DNA from: Streptomyces roseochromogenus subsp. oscitans DS 12.976
Lineage (GTDB): Bacteria > Actinomycetota > Actinomycetes > Streptomycetales > Streptomycetaceae
Reading direction: 5' to 3'
Length of the DNA stretch: 64,000 nucleotides
NCBI RefSeq assembly: GCF_000497445.1
Contig: NZ_CM002285.1
Coordinates: 2,363,378-2,427,377, forward strand
The translations under genes were made by a program, and so were the position numbers. Position 1 is the first letter of the stretch; each line of letters begins with the position of its first letter. Shown piece after piece: positions 1 through 7,693 of the stretch. The notes below the pieces were generated by a model that was given only the letters and a program-made list of their open reading frames with translations, searched no databases and was not told the DNA's origin.

Positions 1-967
1 CGTCCCGCAGCGCCATCAGGGCGTAGCCGAGGTCTTCCGGGATCTCCTCCAGACGGCCCGGCAGGGCCAGCTCCATCAGCCGCTCGAAGCCCTCGGCGGC
101 CGTCTGGAGCTGGTCCGCAGCCTTCTCGTTGACCAGCTTGGCGGCGCGGCGCACCGCGCGATTGACCTGGCCGGGCGTGAGTTCGCCGGTCGCGACGCCG
201 GTGACCCGGGAGACGAGTTCGTGGGCCTCGTCCACGATCAGCACCTCGTGCTGCGGCAGCACCGGCGCGCCCTCGATGGCGTCGATGGCGAGCAGCGCGT
301 GGTTCGTGACCACGACTTCGGCGAGCTTGGCGCGCTCGCGGGCCATCTCCGCGAAGCACTCGGCACCGTAGGCGCACTTCGACGCGCCCACACACTCGCG
401 CGACGACACCGACACCTGCGCCCAGGCACGGTCCGACACGCCCGGAGTGAGGTCGTCCCGGTCGCCGGTCTCCGTCTCGTCCGACCAGTCCCGCAGCCGC
501 AGGAGGTCCTGGCCCAGCTTGCTCGTGGGGGCGGCGGCTTCGAACTGGTCGAAGAGTCCGTCCTCCTCGTCCTGCGGCATGCCCTCGTGCAGGCGGTGCA
601 GGCACAGATAGTTCGACCGGCCCTTGAGCATCGCGAACTCCGGGCGGCGGCGCAGCAGCGGATGCAGTGCGTCGACCGTGCGCGGCAGATCGCGCTCCAC
701 GAGCTGGCGCTGCAGTGCGAGGGTGGCCGTCGCCACGACCACCCTCCCCCAGCCTTCGGCCGGGGGGACCCCCACCCCGTGCGCGAGCGCCGGCACGAGG
801 TAGCCGAGCGACTTACCGGTGCCGGTGCCGGCCTGGACCAGCAGATGGGATCCGTCGTCGATCGCTTCGGCGACCGCTTCAGCCATGGTCACCTGGCCGG
901 GGCGCTCCGTGCCGCCGACAGCGGCGACGGCGGCGTGGAGGAGTTCGGGGAGTGAGGGCTTCGTCAT
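1..967 (-). CDS. DinG-type ATP-dependent DNA helicase (N-terminal part, runs off left edge)
   Basis: Superfamily 2 helicase of the DinG/XPD type, expected to unwind DNA or R-loops using ATP. Translating the minus strand from ATG at 967 gives MTKPSLPELLHAAVAAVGG, then a Walker A motif (GTGTGKS) at about residues 45-51 and a DEAH box (VDEAHE). Between them lie spaced cysteines (NYLCLH; SRECVGASKCAYGAECF) of the kind that hold the 4Fe-4S cluster in this family. The C-terminal half lies outside the window. A PafBC-type promoter sits 10 bp upstream of the ATG, and there is no clear Shine-Dalgarno, so a near-leaderless mRNA is likely. An in-frame insertion of about 11 residues after PALAHG is encoded by an interspersed repeat (see the repeat at 743). 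From memory this is the SCO5802 position. Confidence 0.9.
   Translation of the reverse strand, partial: MTKPSLPELLHAAVAAVGGTERPGQVTMAEAVAEAIDDGSHLLVQAGTGTGKSLGYLVPALAHGVGVPPAEGWGRVVVATATLALQRQLVERDLPRTVDALHPLLRRRPEFAMLKGRSNYLCLHRLHEGMPQDEEDGLFDQFEAAAPTSKLGQDLLRLRDWSDETETGDRDDLTPGVSDRAWAQVSVSSRECVGASKCAYGAECFAEMARERAKLAEVVVTNHALLAIDAIEGAPVLPQHEVLIVDEAHELVSRVTGVATGELTPGQVNRAVRRAAKLVNEKAADQLQTAAEGFERLMELALPGRLEEIPEDLGYALMALRD
743..776. repeat. Streptomyces GC-rich interspersed palindromic repeat inside the dinG-type gene
   Basis: The + strand reads CCCTCCCCCAGCC, TTCGGC, then CGGGGGGACCCCCACC, a C-run/G-run palindrome followed by ACCCCCA. I know this form as a short repeat scattered between Streptomyces genes. 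Here it lies inside the coding region and keeps the frame, adding residues VGVPPAEGWG to the helicase. A related copy is at 7543-7583. Confidence 0.6.
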
Positions 968-976
968 AGCCCGACC

Positions 977-999
977 ACCCTACGGCCCGGCACTGACAA
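977..999 (-). promoter_or_regulatory. RecA-NDp / PafBC-type DNA-damage promoter of the dinG-type helicase
   Basis: Minus strand TTGTCAGTG (999-991), 8 nt, TAGGGT (982-977). This matches TTGTCRGTG-N8-TANNNT, the LexA-independent DNA-damage promoter described for mycobacterial recA and now attributed to PafBC. The -10 element ends 9 bp before the ATG at 967, so the transcript would start within a few bases of the start codon. I saw no GAAC-N4-GTTC LexA box in 968-1240. Confidence 0.75.
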
Positions 1000-1241
1000 T
1001 CGGGCGGTCAAGGCAGGAAGGCGGGGCGGGGTCACGGTCGGGCTCCTGAGCGGAATGAGGGTCGCGGAAGGGTGGACTTTTCTCAGGTTTCCCGGGCCGG
1101 TGAGACTGCTGGGGCACCTCGCGTTCCCCGGCATACCCCGCTGTCCCGGGCTCCACGGGTTTCTCCGAGATTTTCTCCGGTCGGGCGGGAACCCCGCCGG
1201 CTCGGGACACGTTCAATCTGTGAAGACGTCGTCACTCAGCG

Positions 1242-2051
1242 CTACAAGACATCGCGCAGGACACGGTCCCGGATCATGAGGGCGGCCCGCTTGCCGGGCA
1301 GGTCGACCTCGTCCGCGAATCGGAATCCGGCGCTCAGGAACGCCGCGACGGAGGGGGTGTTGCGAAGATCGGGCTCTGCTACGACCCGTGCGCATGCGGG
1401 ACGCCGGTCGAGGATCAGGTCGGCCACGGCCCGGAGCAGGGCGGATCCCAGCCCACGCCCGCGGTCCGGGGCCGCACCGACGAGAAGGTGGATCCCGGTG
1501 TCATGCGGACGGGCCGGAAAGCGGCGGGCCAGCGGATCCAGGTCCGCCCGGTAGATCTCCCAGTAGCTCATCGGTGTGCCCTCCAGCACGCCTAGACACG
1601 GCACGCTGCGTCCGTCCCCGTCGAGCTGCGCGCGCAGATGGTCCTCCGTCCGGTTCCGGGGCCCGGCCAGCTCCCAGAAAGGCGCGACGGCGGGGTCGTT
1701 CATCCACCGATGGATGAGCGGCAGGTCTTCATCGATGCACACGGGCTGAAGTTGAAAGGAGCCGACAGGGGTGACCACCGAACCCCACGTATGGAGCTGG
1801 TCCAAGAGGTAGGCCGTCCCTCCGGCGAAGAGGGCGAGGAACTCGGTGGGCAGCTGCAGGTCCAGCGTGTCCTCGCAGTCCCCGTCGTCGTCCTCGATGG
1901 CGAACCCGGTGAACGGTGCGGCCCGTCTGCTGCCCGTGCCGTCCATTCGGGGGCCGCCGGCATCCCGGAGAACAGGGGCACCCGGGTGGACGGAGGCGCC
2001 CGGATGGGCAGGGTCGGCGCCGGGGCCGACGTTCGCGTCGGTGGGAGGCAC
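1242..2051 (-). CDS. siderophore-biosynthesis GNAT N-acetyltransferase (IucB/AlcB/RhbD type)
   Basis: 269-residue protein whose C-terminal ~180 residues are an AlcB-type acyltransferase. The hallmark is QPVCIDEDLPLIHRWMND followed by PFWELAG. It also has the GNAT acetyl-CoA loop DRGRGLGSALLRA and ends AGFRFADEVDLPGKRAAL. In known pathways this enzyme acylates an N-hydroxylated or primary amine before NIS condensation. The GTG at 2051 is chosen because GAGAGGAG lies 7 nt upstream. The first ~80 residues are not conserved in the family and are proline- and alanine-rich. It is the last gene of a three-gene leftward operon, about 70 bp after the synthetase. No N-hydroxylase is nearby, so the amine substrate may be unhydroxylated. 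Family assignment is solid; the exact substrate is inference. Confidence 0.85.
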   Translation of the reverse strand: MPPTDANVGPGADPAHPGASVHPGAPVLRDAGGPRMDGTGSRRAAPFTGFAIEDDDGDCEDTLDLQLPTEFLALFAGGTAYLLDQLHTWGSVVTPVGSFQLQPVCIDEDLPLIHRWMNDPAVAPFWELAGPRNRTEDHLRAQLDGDGRSVPCLGVLEGTPMSYWEIYRADLDPLARRFPARPHDTGIHLLVGAAPDRGRGLGSALLRAVADLILDRRPACARVVAEPDLRNTPSVAAFLSAGFRFADEVDLPGKRAALMIRDRVLRDVL

Positions 2052-2119
2052 AGTGCGCTCCTCTCAGGAGACGAGGTGGGTCAGGCTCCTCGGAAGTGCG
2101 GGGAGACGGGGCAATTCGC

Positions 2120-4189
2120 TCAGGAATGAAGGGGGTTGGCGATGGTGACATAGACGGACTGGGTGTCGACCGGGCCGACGAGTTCGTCGAGACCGTGCAG
2201 CCGGGTCAGCAGATTGGCCTTGCAGCGCAGGACGGGCGAGTCGAGCAGGCGGCGGGGCAGTGGGGTGCGCAGTGCGGCGGGTCCTGCGGCGACATCCGTA
2301 AGGAAGCGGCGGAAGGCCGCGAGGAGGAGTCGCTCGTCGGCAAGGCGCTGGGAGCCGAACGCACCGATCAGACCGAGCACATTGTTGATGGCGAGGTAGT
2401 AGGCGAAGCGTTCGTCGGTGACCTCGTCGGAGACGAAGGTGTCGCTGCGCTCGCCGATACCTGGCAGCCGGGCATCCAGTTCGGTGCGCCGGGACTCGCG
2501 GAAGTAGTAGCCCTGGTTGTCGCGGTAGCGGCCGCCGGCGGGCCAGCCGGCGCGGTCGAGCAGGAGCAGCGTGTTCTGCTGGTGGGCTTCGAGGGCGATG
2601 CCGGCCTCGCTGTCCAGCCAGAGCACGGGACGGACCACCTGCTCCAGGTACCGGAGAAACCACTCCACGGCAACGGCACCGACGGGCCGGCCGGTGCGCG
2701 CGGCGAGCCGCCCGACGAGTTGGGCCAGCCGGGAGTGGATCGGCCAAGCGGGCTGCTGAGTCGGGGAGTTGGTGCCGGGTTCGGAAACGGGCCGGGGCGA
2801 GACGAGTCCGGCGACGCAGCCGACATCGTCGGTCGGCGCGAACGGATTGTGCCTGATCAGTACGTCGAACCCGGTGACGGGCCGCCTGTCCGGACCGTCG
2901 ACGGCGAGCCAGGCCGGGTCGCGGACGATGTCGAAGGAGGGGTGTACGGCCTGCCACTGCTTGGACAGGCCGGTGCGCAGCAGCCGGTGCACCTCGACTC
3001 CCCGATGGAGTTCCTTGCGCAGGTTCTCCCGGCGGGAGTTGGTGATGCGCAGGCCGAGCGACAGCTTGAGCATCGCAGGGACACCGGATCGGTGGACCGT
3101 GCGGACGGAGGAGGTGGGATGCCAGCAGGGCCCGAGGGGGCCGAGGTCGCGGAGGAGGCCCGAGTCGAGCAGGGCGGCGACGGGTGCGCGGTGGCGCAGC
3201 TCGCGAGCCTGCCACGGATGCAGGGGAAGAGCGGCGTAGCCGTCGGGCAGCGGGAGACCGGTTTCGGCGAGGCGCCGGGTGAGGTGGTCGGCGGGGACGG
3301 GGCGGCCGCGCTCGGTCCATGCCGAATCGGTGACGAGGAGGGAGGGGGAGACAGCCATCCAGTGCAGGGGAAAGGAGCCGCGCAACTCTGGTGAGTACAG
3401 ACGGGTTTCGGCCTCGGTCAGGCCGTCCCGGCTCTTGGGGGTCGGGTGCAGGGGATGTCCGAGGAGGAGGGCCTGCTCGGCGGAGAGGAAGAGGTCGGGG
3501 CCGTCGGCGGGGTCCTCGCGCCGGTCGTGGATGAAGGTCGCGGTGCGGCGGACGGAGTCGGCCACCCGGGCCACGAGGTCGACGTCGCCGTCGTAGCCGT
3601 GGCCATGGTCGCAGCCGTCATGGCTGTGACCGTCACGCCCGTGGCCGTCGTGGCCGGGGTCGTCGTGGGCGGGGTCATGGCCGTCGCGCCTGCAGCCGTC
3701 GTCGCCGAGGCTGTCGGCGGTGGGGTTCTGGGTGCGGGAGCTGCTGCCCGGGTCGCCGGTCGTCTCCCGAGTGAGCAGCGCCGCCAAAGTGACGGCGTCT
3801 ACGGCGGGGGCGGCTTCAGGGGCGCTGACCAGGCGCGGTGGGCCGAAGCGGTGCCAGCCGGTCGGTGACCAGTAGCGGACCGGCACGAGCAGGGCGGTGC
3901 CGCTGGCCGGGAGCGGGACGTGGAGGATGCCGTTGACGGGGGCGGCGAGGCTGGTCTCGCGTACCCAGCACCGCAACAGGTTCTCCACGGCGGCGGCCTG
4001 GGCTGCGGTGCGCGGGTCGGGGTGTTCCAGCAGCTCGGCGCCGGGCTCGGTCACTCGGGTGAGATCCGCGGTGCGCCTCTTCTGCGGGGGAACCGACTCG
4101 GCGAGCGGCACGGGAGAGGCCGGGGTGCCGGAGTCTCCCTGTTCGTCGGGGGCACCGGAGCTGCCGTCGGGAGTGGGGGTGGCGTTCAT
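2120..4189 (-). CDS. IucA/IucC-family NIS siderophore synthetase with a His/Asp-rich insert
   Basis: 689-residue ATP-dependent synthetase that condenses a carboxylate (citrate, succinate or similar) with amines or amino alcohols to build a siderophore. Family motifs are visible in order: ALPLHPWQARE, KLSLGLRITNSRRENLRKE, then ALEAHQQNTLLLLDRAG. The C-terminal FhuF-like part follows (YYFRESRRTELDARLPG). The start is ATG 4189 with GAGGAG 6 nt upstream. Residues ~163-202 are unusually rich in His, Asp and Gly (RDGHDPAHDDPGHDGHG and continuing to about 202), an insertion between the N-terminal region and the core that I do not know from other family members. It lies between the aminotransferase and the acetyltransferase in one operon. 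From memory the locus corresponds to SCO5799-5801; no product is known to me. Confidence 0.92.
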   Translation of the reverse strand: MNATPTPDGSSGAPDEQGDSGTPASPVPLAESVPPQKRRTADLTRVTEPGAELLEHPDPRTAAQAAAVENLLRCWVRETSLAAPVNGILHVPLPASGTALLVPVRYWSPTGWHRFGPPRLVSAPEAAPAVDAVTLAALLTRETTGDPGSSSRTQNPTADSLGDDGCRRDGHDPAHDDPGHDGHGRDGHSHDGCDHGHGYDGDVDLVARVADSVRRTATFIHDRREDPADGPDLFLSAEQALLLGHPLHPTPKSRDGLTEAETRLYSPELRGSFPLHWMAVSPSLLVTDSAWTERGRPVPADHLTRRLAETGLPLPDGYAALPLHPWQARELRHRAPVAALLDSGLLRDLGPLGPCWHPTSSVRTVHRSGVPAMLKLSLGLRITNSRRENLRKELHRGVEVHRLLRTGLSKQWQAVHPSFDIVRDPAWLAVDGPDRRPVTGFDVLIRHNPFAPTDDVGCVAGLVSPRPVSEPGTNSPTQQPAWPIHSRLAQLVGRLAARTGRPVGAVAVEWFLRYLEQVVRPVLWLDSEAGIALEAHQQNTLLLLDRAGWPAGGRYRDNQGYYFRESRRTELDARLPGIGERSDTFVSDEVTDERFAYYLAINNVLGLIGAFGSQRLADERLLLAAFRRFLTDVAAGPAALRTPLPRRLLDSPVLRCKANLLTRLHGLDELVGPVDTQSVYVTIANPLHS

Positions 4190-4360
4190 GACGACTCCTC
4201 GTGGCCGACTGGGTGGTGCGGGGCTCGTGCTGCCGCTCGGTCGTCCTTCCCCGTTGCCGGCAGTTGTCTCGGTGGCCTCGGTGGCGTCGACGGTGGGGTC
4301 GGATGCGGCGGAGGACCAGGTCGGCGGGGAGAGCGGGCGGGCACGAGAGGGCTGGGGCTG

Positions 4361-5815
4361 TCAGCCGGTGGGCTGGGCAGGGCCGTGGTGTGGGCTGCGG
4401 TGTGGGCCGTGTTCCTCGTGCGTGCGGGCCACCGCCGCGACCGCGTCCGCCAGGCGGTCCAGAACGGCTGCCGCCTGCTCGTCGCTGATCGTGAGCGGGG
4501 GAAGCAGCCGGACCACGGCCGAGTGACGACCGCCGAGTTCGACGATCAATCCGCGCTGGAGACACTCCCGCTGAACGGCCGCGGCGAGTTCGGGCGCGGC
4601 CGGGTGCGGGGTGCGGGTGGGCTCCGGGCCGGAGGATGTGAGGTGATGGTCGTCGGGTGCGGCTCGGGCGCCTTCCGGGTCCACCAGCTCGACCCCGATC
4701 ATCAGCCCACGCCCCCGTACCTCCCCCACGCACGCGAACGTGTCGGCCAGCTCCCCGAGTTGACCGAGCATGCGGGCGCCGAGGGCGGCGGCTCGTTCGG
4801 CGAGCCTGTTCTCCCGCACATGGGTGAGGGTCGCGGTGCCCGCCGCCATGGCGAGTTGGTTGCCGCGGAAGGTTCCCGCGTGGGCGCCGGGTTGCCAGAC
4901 GTCGAGATCGTCGCGGTAGACGATCACGGCCAGCGGGAGGCTGCCGCCGATGGCTTTGGACAGGACCATGACGTCGGGGGTGATGCCGCTGTGGTCGACG
5001 GCCCAGAAGGCGCCCGTCCTGCCGACACCGGTCTGGATCTCGTCGGCGATCAGCGGGATGGACCGGGCCGCGGTGAGCTGCCGCATACGGCGCAGCCAGT
5101 CGTCCGGTCCGGGGATCACTCCGCCCTCGCCCTGGACGGGTTCGAGGATCATCCCGGCGGGCAGGGGCACGCCCGACTTGGGGTCGTCGAGGAGGGACTC
5201 GGTCCAGCGGGCGGCGAGTTCGGCGCCGCGCGGTCCGCCGACACCGAAGGGACAGCGGTAGTCCTGCGGATACGGCAGCCGGGCGACCCGGGTGTCACGG
5301 GCGCCGCCGGAAGCGGCCAGGGCGCCGGCGGTCATGCCGTGGTAGGCACCGGTGAAGGCGAACAGGCCGGTGCGGCCGGTCGCGGCCCGGACCAGTTTGA
5401 GGGCGGCCTCCACGGCGTCGGTTCCGGCCGGCCCGCAGAACTGCACCCGGGCGCGGTCGGCGAGACCTGGCGGAAGGGTGCGGAACAGCTCGGTGATGAA
5501 GGCGTCCTTGACAGGGGTCGCCAGGTCGAGGACGGAGAGGGGAGCGCCGGAGTCGAGGACCCTGCGGATGGCTTCCAGCACGACAGGATGGTTGTGGCCG
5601 AGGGCGAGTGTGCCGGCGCCGGAGAGGCAGTCGAGATAGCGGCGCCCGTCGGCTCCCTCGATGGTGAACCCTCGCGCCCGGACCGGGACGATGGGCAGGG
5701 CCCGGGCATAGGTGCGGGCGGAGGATTCACGCGCCGACTGGCGTCTGAGGATCCCCTCGTGCACAGCCGGCGCTTCCCCGGGCATGCCTCCAGCCATCGA
5801 CTCCGTAACGGCCAC
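4361..5815 (-). CDS. PLP class-III aminotransferase, diaminobutyrate/2-oxoglutarate type (siderophore operon)
   Basis: About 484-residue fold-type I class-III aminotransferase. The PLP lysine is in VLSKAIGGSLP, the cofactor Asp in LIADEIQTGVGRTG, and the phosphate-binding region is FTGAYHGMTAGALAASGG. Similarity is to RhbA/DABA aminotransferases, which make 2,4-diaminobutyrate on the way to diaminopropane-type siderophores; no decarboxylase is seen in the window. An upstream GTG at 5857 has no ribosome site. I prefer GTG 5815 because GGGGAGGACAGCGACCG precedes it. It is the first gene of the operon, followed after 171 bp by the synthetase. I could not find a TTAGGTTAGGCTAACCTAA-like DmdR iron box upstream, so iron control is not shown by the sequence. 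Confidence 0.88.
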   Translation of the reverse strand: MAVTESMAGGMPGEAPAVHEGILRRQSARESSARTYARALPIVPVRARGFTIEGADGRRYLDCLSGAGTLALGHNHPVVLEAIRRVLDSGAPLSVLDLATPVKDAFITELFRTLPPGLADRARVQFCGPAGTDAVEAALKLVRAATGRTGLFAFTGAYHGMTAGALAASGGARDTRVARLPYPQDYRCPFGVGGPRGAELAARWTESLLDDPKSGVPLPAGMILEPVQGEGGVIPGPDDWLRRMRQLTAARSIPLIADEIQTGVGRTGAFWAVDHSGITPDVMVLSKAIGGSLPLAVIVYRDDLDVWQPGAHAGTFRGNQLAMAAGTATLTHVRENRLAERAAALGARMLGQLGELADTFACVGEVRGRGLMIGVELVDPEGARAAPDDHHLTSSGPEPTRTPHPAAPELAAAVQRECLQRGLIVELGGRHSAVVRLLPPLTISDEQAAAVLDRLADAVAAVARTHEEHGPHRSPHHGPAQPTG

Positions 5816-6248
5816 CGGTCGCTGTCCTCCCCGCTGTTCAGAGGCGAGTTGATCCACGGGGACCGGGTGCAGGCAGCTGGCCCCCCACCGCTACAACCGT
5901 GGACCGTTCGACGGGTTACGGGTTCCGGCAAGATCGTTTCCAAGGCGGGGAGATGACACGTTTCACAAGGCACCGCAGGAGGGCGGACTGGCGGAGGGGG
6001 GAAGAGCCCTTGGATCACGGGGGGTTGCGGCGAAGGGGCGCCAAATCGGTAAATCTATGGAGGACTGGCCAGGTCAGACGGCTTGTAGCCGAACCGTTGC
6101 CGTTCCGTCGGAACTCCCCCACAGCAAGCGCATAGTCTGGGACGCCGTTCCCAGACGGTCGTGAGACCGGCATGAACTCACCATGAGTTCGCGGCCGGTG
6201 GCGCGGCCGAAGCGCCGAATTCCTTCACAGCAGGGGGAGTACAAGAGC
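5816..6248. promoter_or_regulatory. Divergent intergenic region between the siderophore operon and the secreted protease
   Basis: About 430 bp with no convincing gene. It must hold the leftward siderophore promoter and the rightward protease promoter. The clearest structure is an 8-bp inverted repeat, GTCTGGGA (6135-6142) and TCCCAGAC (6149-6156) with a 6-nt loop, about 95 bp before the protease start. It could be an operator or a transcript hairpin. No iron box was seen. Confidence 0.5.
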
Positions 6249-7472
6249 ATGCGATCCATACGACCGTCGTTCACTGTTCGGCGAGAGAGGGGCACCCGCC
6301 GCACCTCCACCTCGCTCGCGGCGGTCACCCTCGCCTCGGCGCTGGCACTGACCGCCACCGCCTGCAACGGCGACGACAACGCCGACGGCAAGCCGACCGC
6401 CTCAGCGACCGCAGCCGGTGCCGGCGACGGCAAGATCAGGATCCCGGACGACCTCAAGCAGAAGCTCAAGGAACACGGGATCGACCTCGACAAGTGGAAG
6501 AACGGCGCCTGGAAGAACTGGAACAAGCAGGACTGGCTGCGCGAGGCCAACGACTTCATCAACCCGATCATCAAGGGCCTGTGGGACCCGAACCGGATGC
6601 GCCACGCCAACGACCCGAACAAGGGTGTCAAGGACAACGACATCTCCGGTGACCAGGGCGTGACGGACCCGACCCCGCAGCCGGTGAAGGCTCAGGCCGT
6701 CGCGCCGCCGTACCACACCAACGCAGCCACCTCGGGCAAGGTGTTCTTCGACTCCCCCGAGGGTCACATGGTGTGCTCGGGCACGGTCGTGGAGGACCCC
6801 GCGCACCCGGGCAAGTCCAACCTGGTCTGGACGGCGGGTCACTGTGTGCACGCCGGCAAGAACGGCGGCTGGTACCGCAATATGGCGTTCGTGCCGTCGT
6901 ACAACAACTCCGGCAAGCCGGCCGCCCAGCTGCAGAATGCCAGCAGGTCCGAGATCGCCCCGTTGGGCGTCTGGTGGGCCGACGCGGCGCAGACCTCGCA
7001 GCAGTGGATCGACCAGGGCGGTGAGACCGGCGGCAACGGTGCCTCGTACGACTACGCGGTGATCCATGTGACGCCGGAGCAGGGCAACGGCGGCAAGTCG
7101 CTGGAGGAGACGGTCGGCGGGGCGCTGCCGGTGAACTTCAACGCGCCTGCCGTGCCGAAGGTCAGCACCATCACCGCGTCCGGTTATCCGGAGGCGGCGC
7201 CGTTCGACGGTCAGCTGCTGTACCAGTGCAAGGACAAGCCGGGCCGGCTGTCCATCAACAAGGCGGACCCGACGATGTACCGGATCGGCTGCACGATGAC
7301 GGCGGGCTCCTCCGGAGGTGGCTGGGTGGAGACCGGTGCGGACGGCAAGCCGGCGCTCGTTTCCAACACGTCCATCGGTCCGGTGAGTTCGGGGTGGCTG
7401 GCCGGTCCGCGGTTTGGTGACGTGGCCAAGGGTGTGTATCAGTCGGTGAGCAAGAAGTTCGCCGGGCAGTAA
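6249..7472 (+). CDS. secreted trypsin-like (S1) serine peptidase, putative lipoprotein
   Basis: 407-residue exported protein. The N-terminus has basic residues, a hydrophobic core (LAAVTLASALALTATAC) and a lipobox-like TATAC with Cys39, so it is probably a lipoprotein. A charged stalk (residues ~50-140) precedes a chymotrypsin-fold domain. Visible catalytic elements are His in WTAGHCVH, Asp in YDYAVIHV and Ser in TAGSSGGGW, a complete triad. ATG 6249 is preferred over the upstream ATG at 6183 because GGGGGAG lies 9-10 nt before it and the signal peptide begins there. It is monocistronic and ends in a strong hairpin. The substrate is unknown. Confidence 0.88.
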   Translation: MRSIRPSFTVRRERGTRRTSTSLAAVTLASALALTATACNGDDNADGKPTASATAAGAGDGKIRIPDDLKQKLKEHGIDLDKWKNGAWKNWNKQDWLREANDFINPIIKGLWDPNRMRHANDPNKGVKDNDISGDQGVTDPTPQPVKAQAVAPPYHTNAATSGKVFFDSPEGHMVCSGTVVEDPAHPGKSNLVWTAGHCVHAGKNGGWYRNMAFVPSYNNSGKPAAQLQNASRSEIAPLGVWWADAAQTSQQWIDQGGETGGNGASYDYAVIHVTPEQGNGGKSLEETVGGALPVNFNAPAVPKVSTITASGYPEAAPFDGQLLYQCKDKPGRLSINKADPTMYRIGCTMTAGSSGGGWVETGADGKPALVSNTSIGPVSSGWLAGPRFGDVAKGVYQSVSKKFAGQ

Positions 7473-7500
7473 GGGCGGTTGGCTTCGCCATCTCGTCTGC

Positions 7501-7549
7501 GGGGGGGCGGCCCATCGGCGGCCAACGGTCGTCGCTGGGCCGCCCCCCC
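7501..7549 (+). terminator. Terminator hairpin after the S1 peptidase
   Basis: Perfect 14-bp arms GGGGGGGCGGCCCA (7501-7514) and TGGGCCGCCCCCCC (7536-7549) begin 28 bp after the stop codon. Confidence 0.75.
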
Positions 7550-7583
7550 CAAGTTCTCGGCTTCGCTCGAACCCGGGGGAGCC
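7543..7583. repeat. Second copy of the GC-rich interspersed repeat
   Basis: CCCCCCCAAGTTCTCGG, CTTCGCTCGAACC, CGGGGGAGCCC: the same plan (C-run, short stem-loop, G-run) as the element at 743-776. It overlaps the 3' arm of the terminator hairpin and is in the usual intergenic position. Confidence 0.5.
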
Positions 7584-7636
7584 CGATCGTGGCGGAGCCG
7601 CATATCGATACGGCCCCGCGCCCCTTAGGGGGCGCT

Positions 7637-7679
7637 GAAGGCCCGCCCCCTAGAAAGCGCCAACAGGGAGCGGGCCTTC
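7637..7679 (-). terminator. Terminator hairpin after hflX
   Basis: GAAGGCCCG (7637-7645) pairs with CGGGCCTTC (7671-7679), 15 bp beyond the hflX stop codon. Confidence 0.65.
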
Positions 7680-7693
7680 GTCATGCCTTGTCG

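Noticed and set aside
129..955. Plus-strand open frames opposite the dinG-type helicase
   Set aside because: They are antisense shadows of a clear helicase with Walker A and DEAH motifs on the minus strand.
968..1241. LexA box before the dinG-type gene
   Set aside because: No GAAC-N4-GTTC-like sequence was found; the PafBC-type element explains the promoter better.
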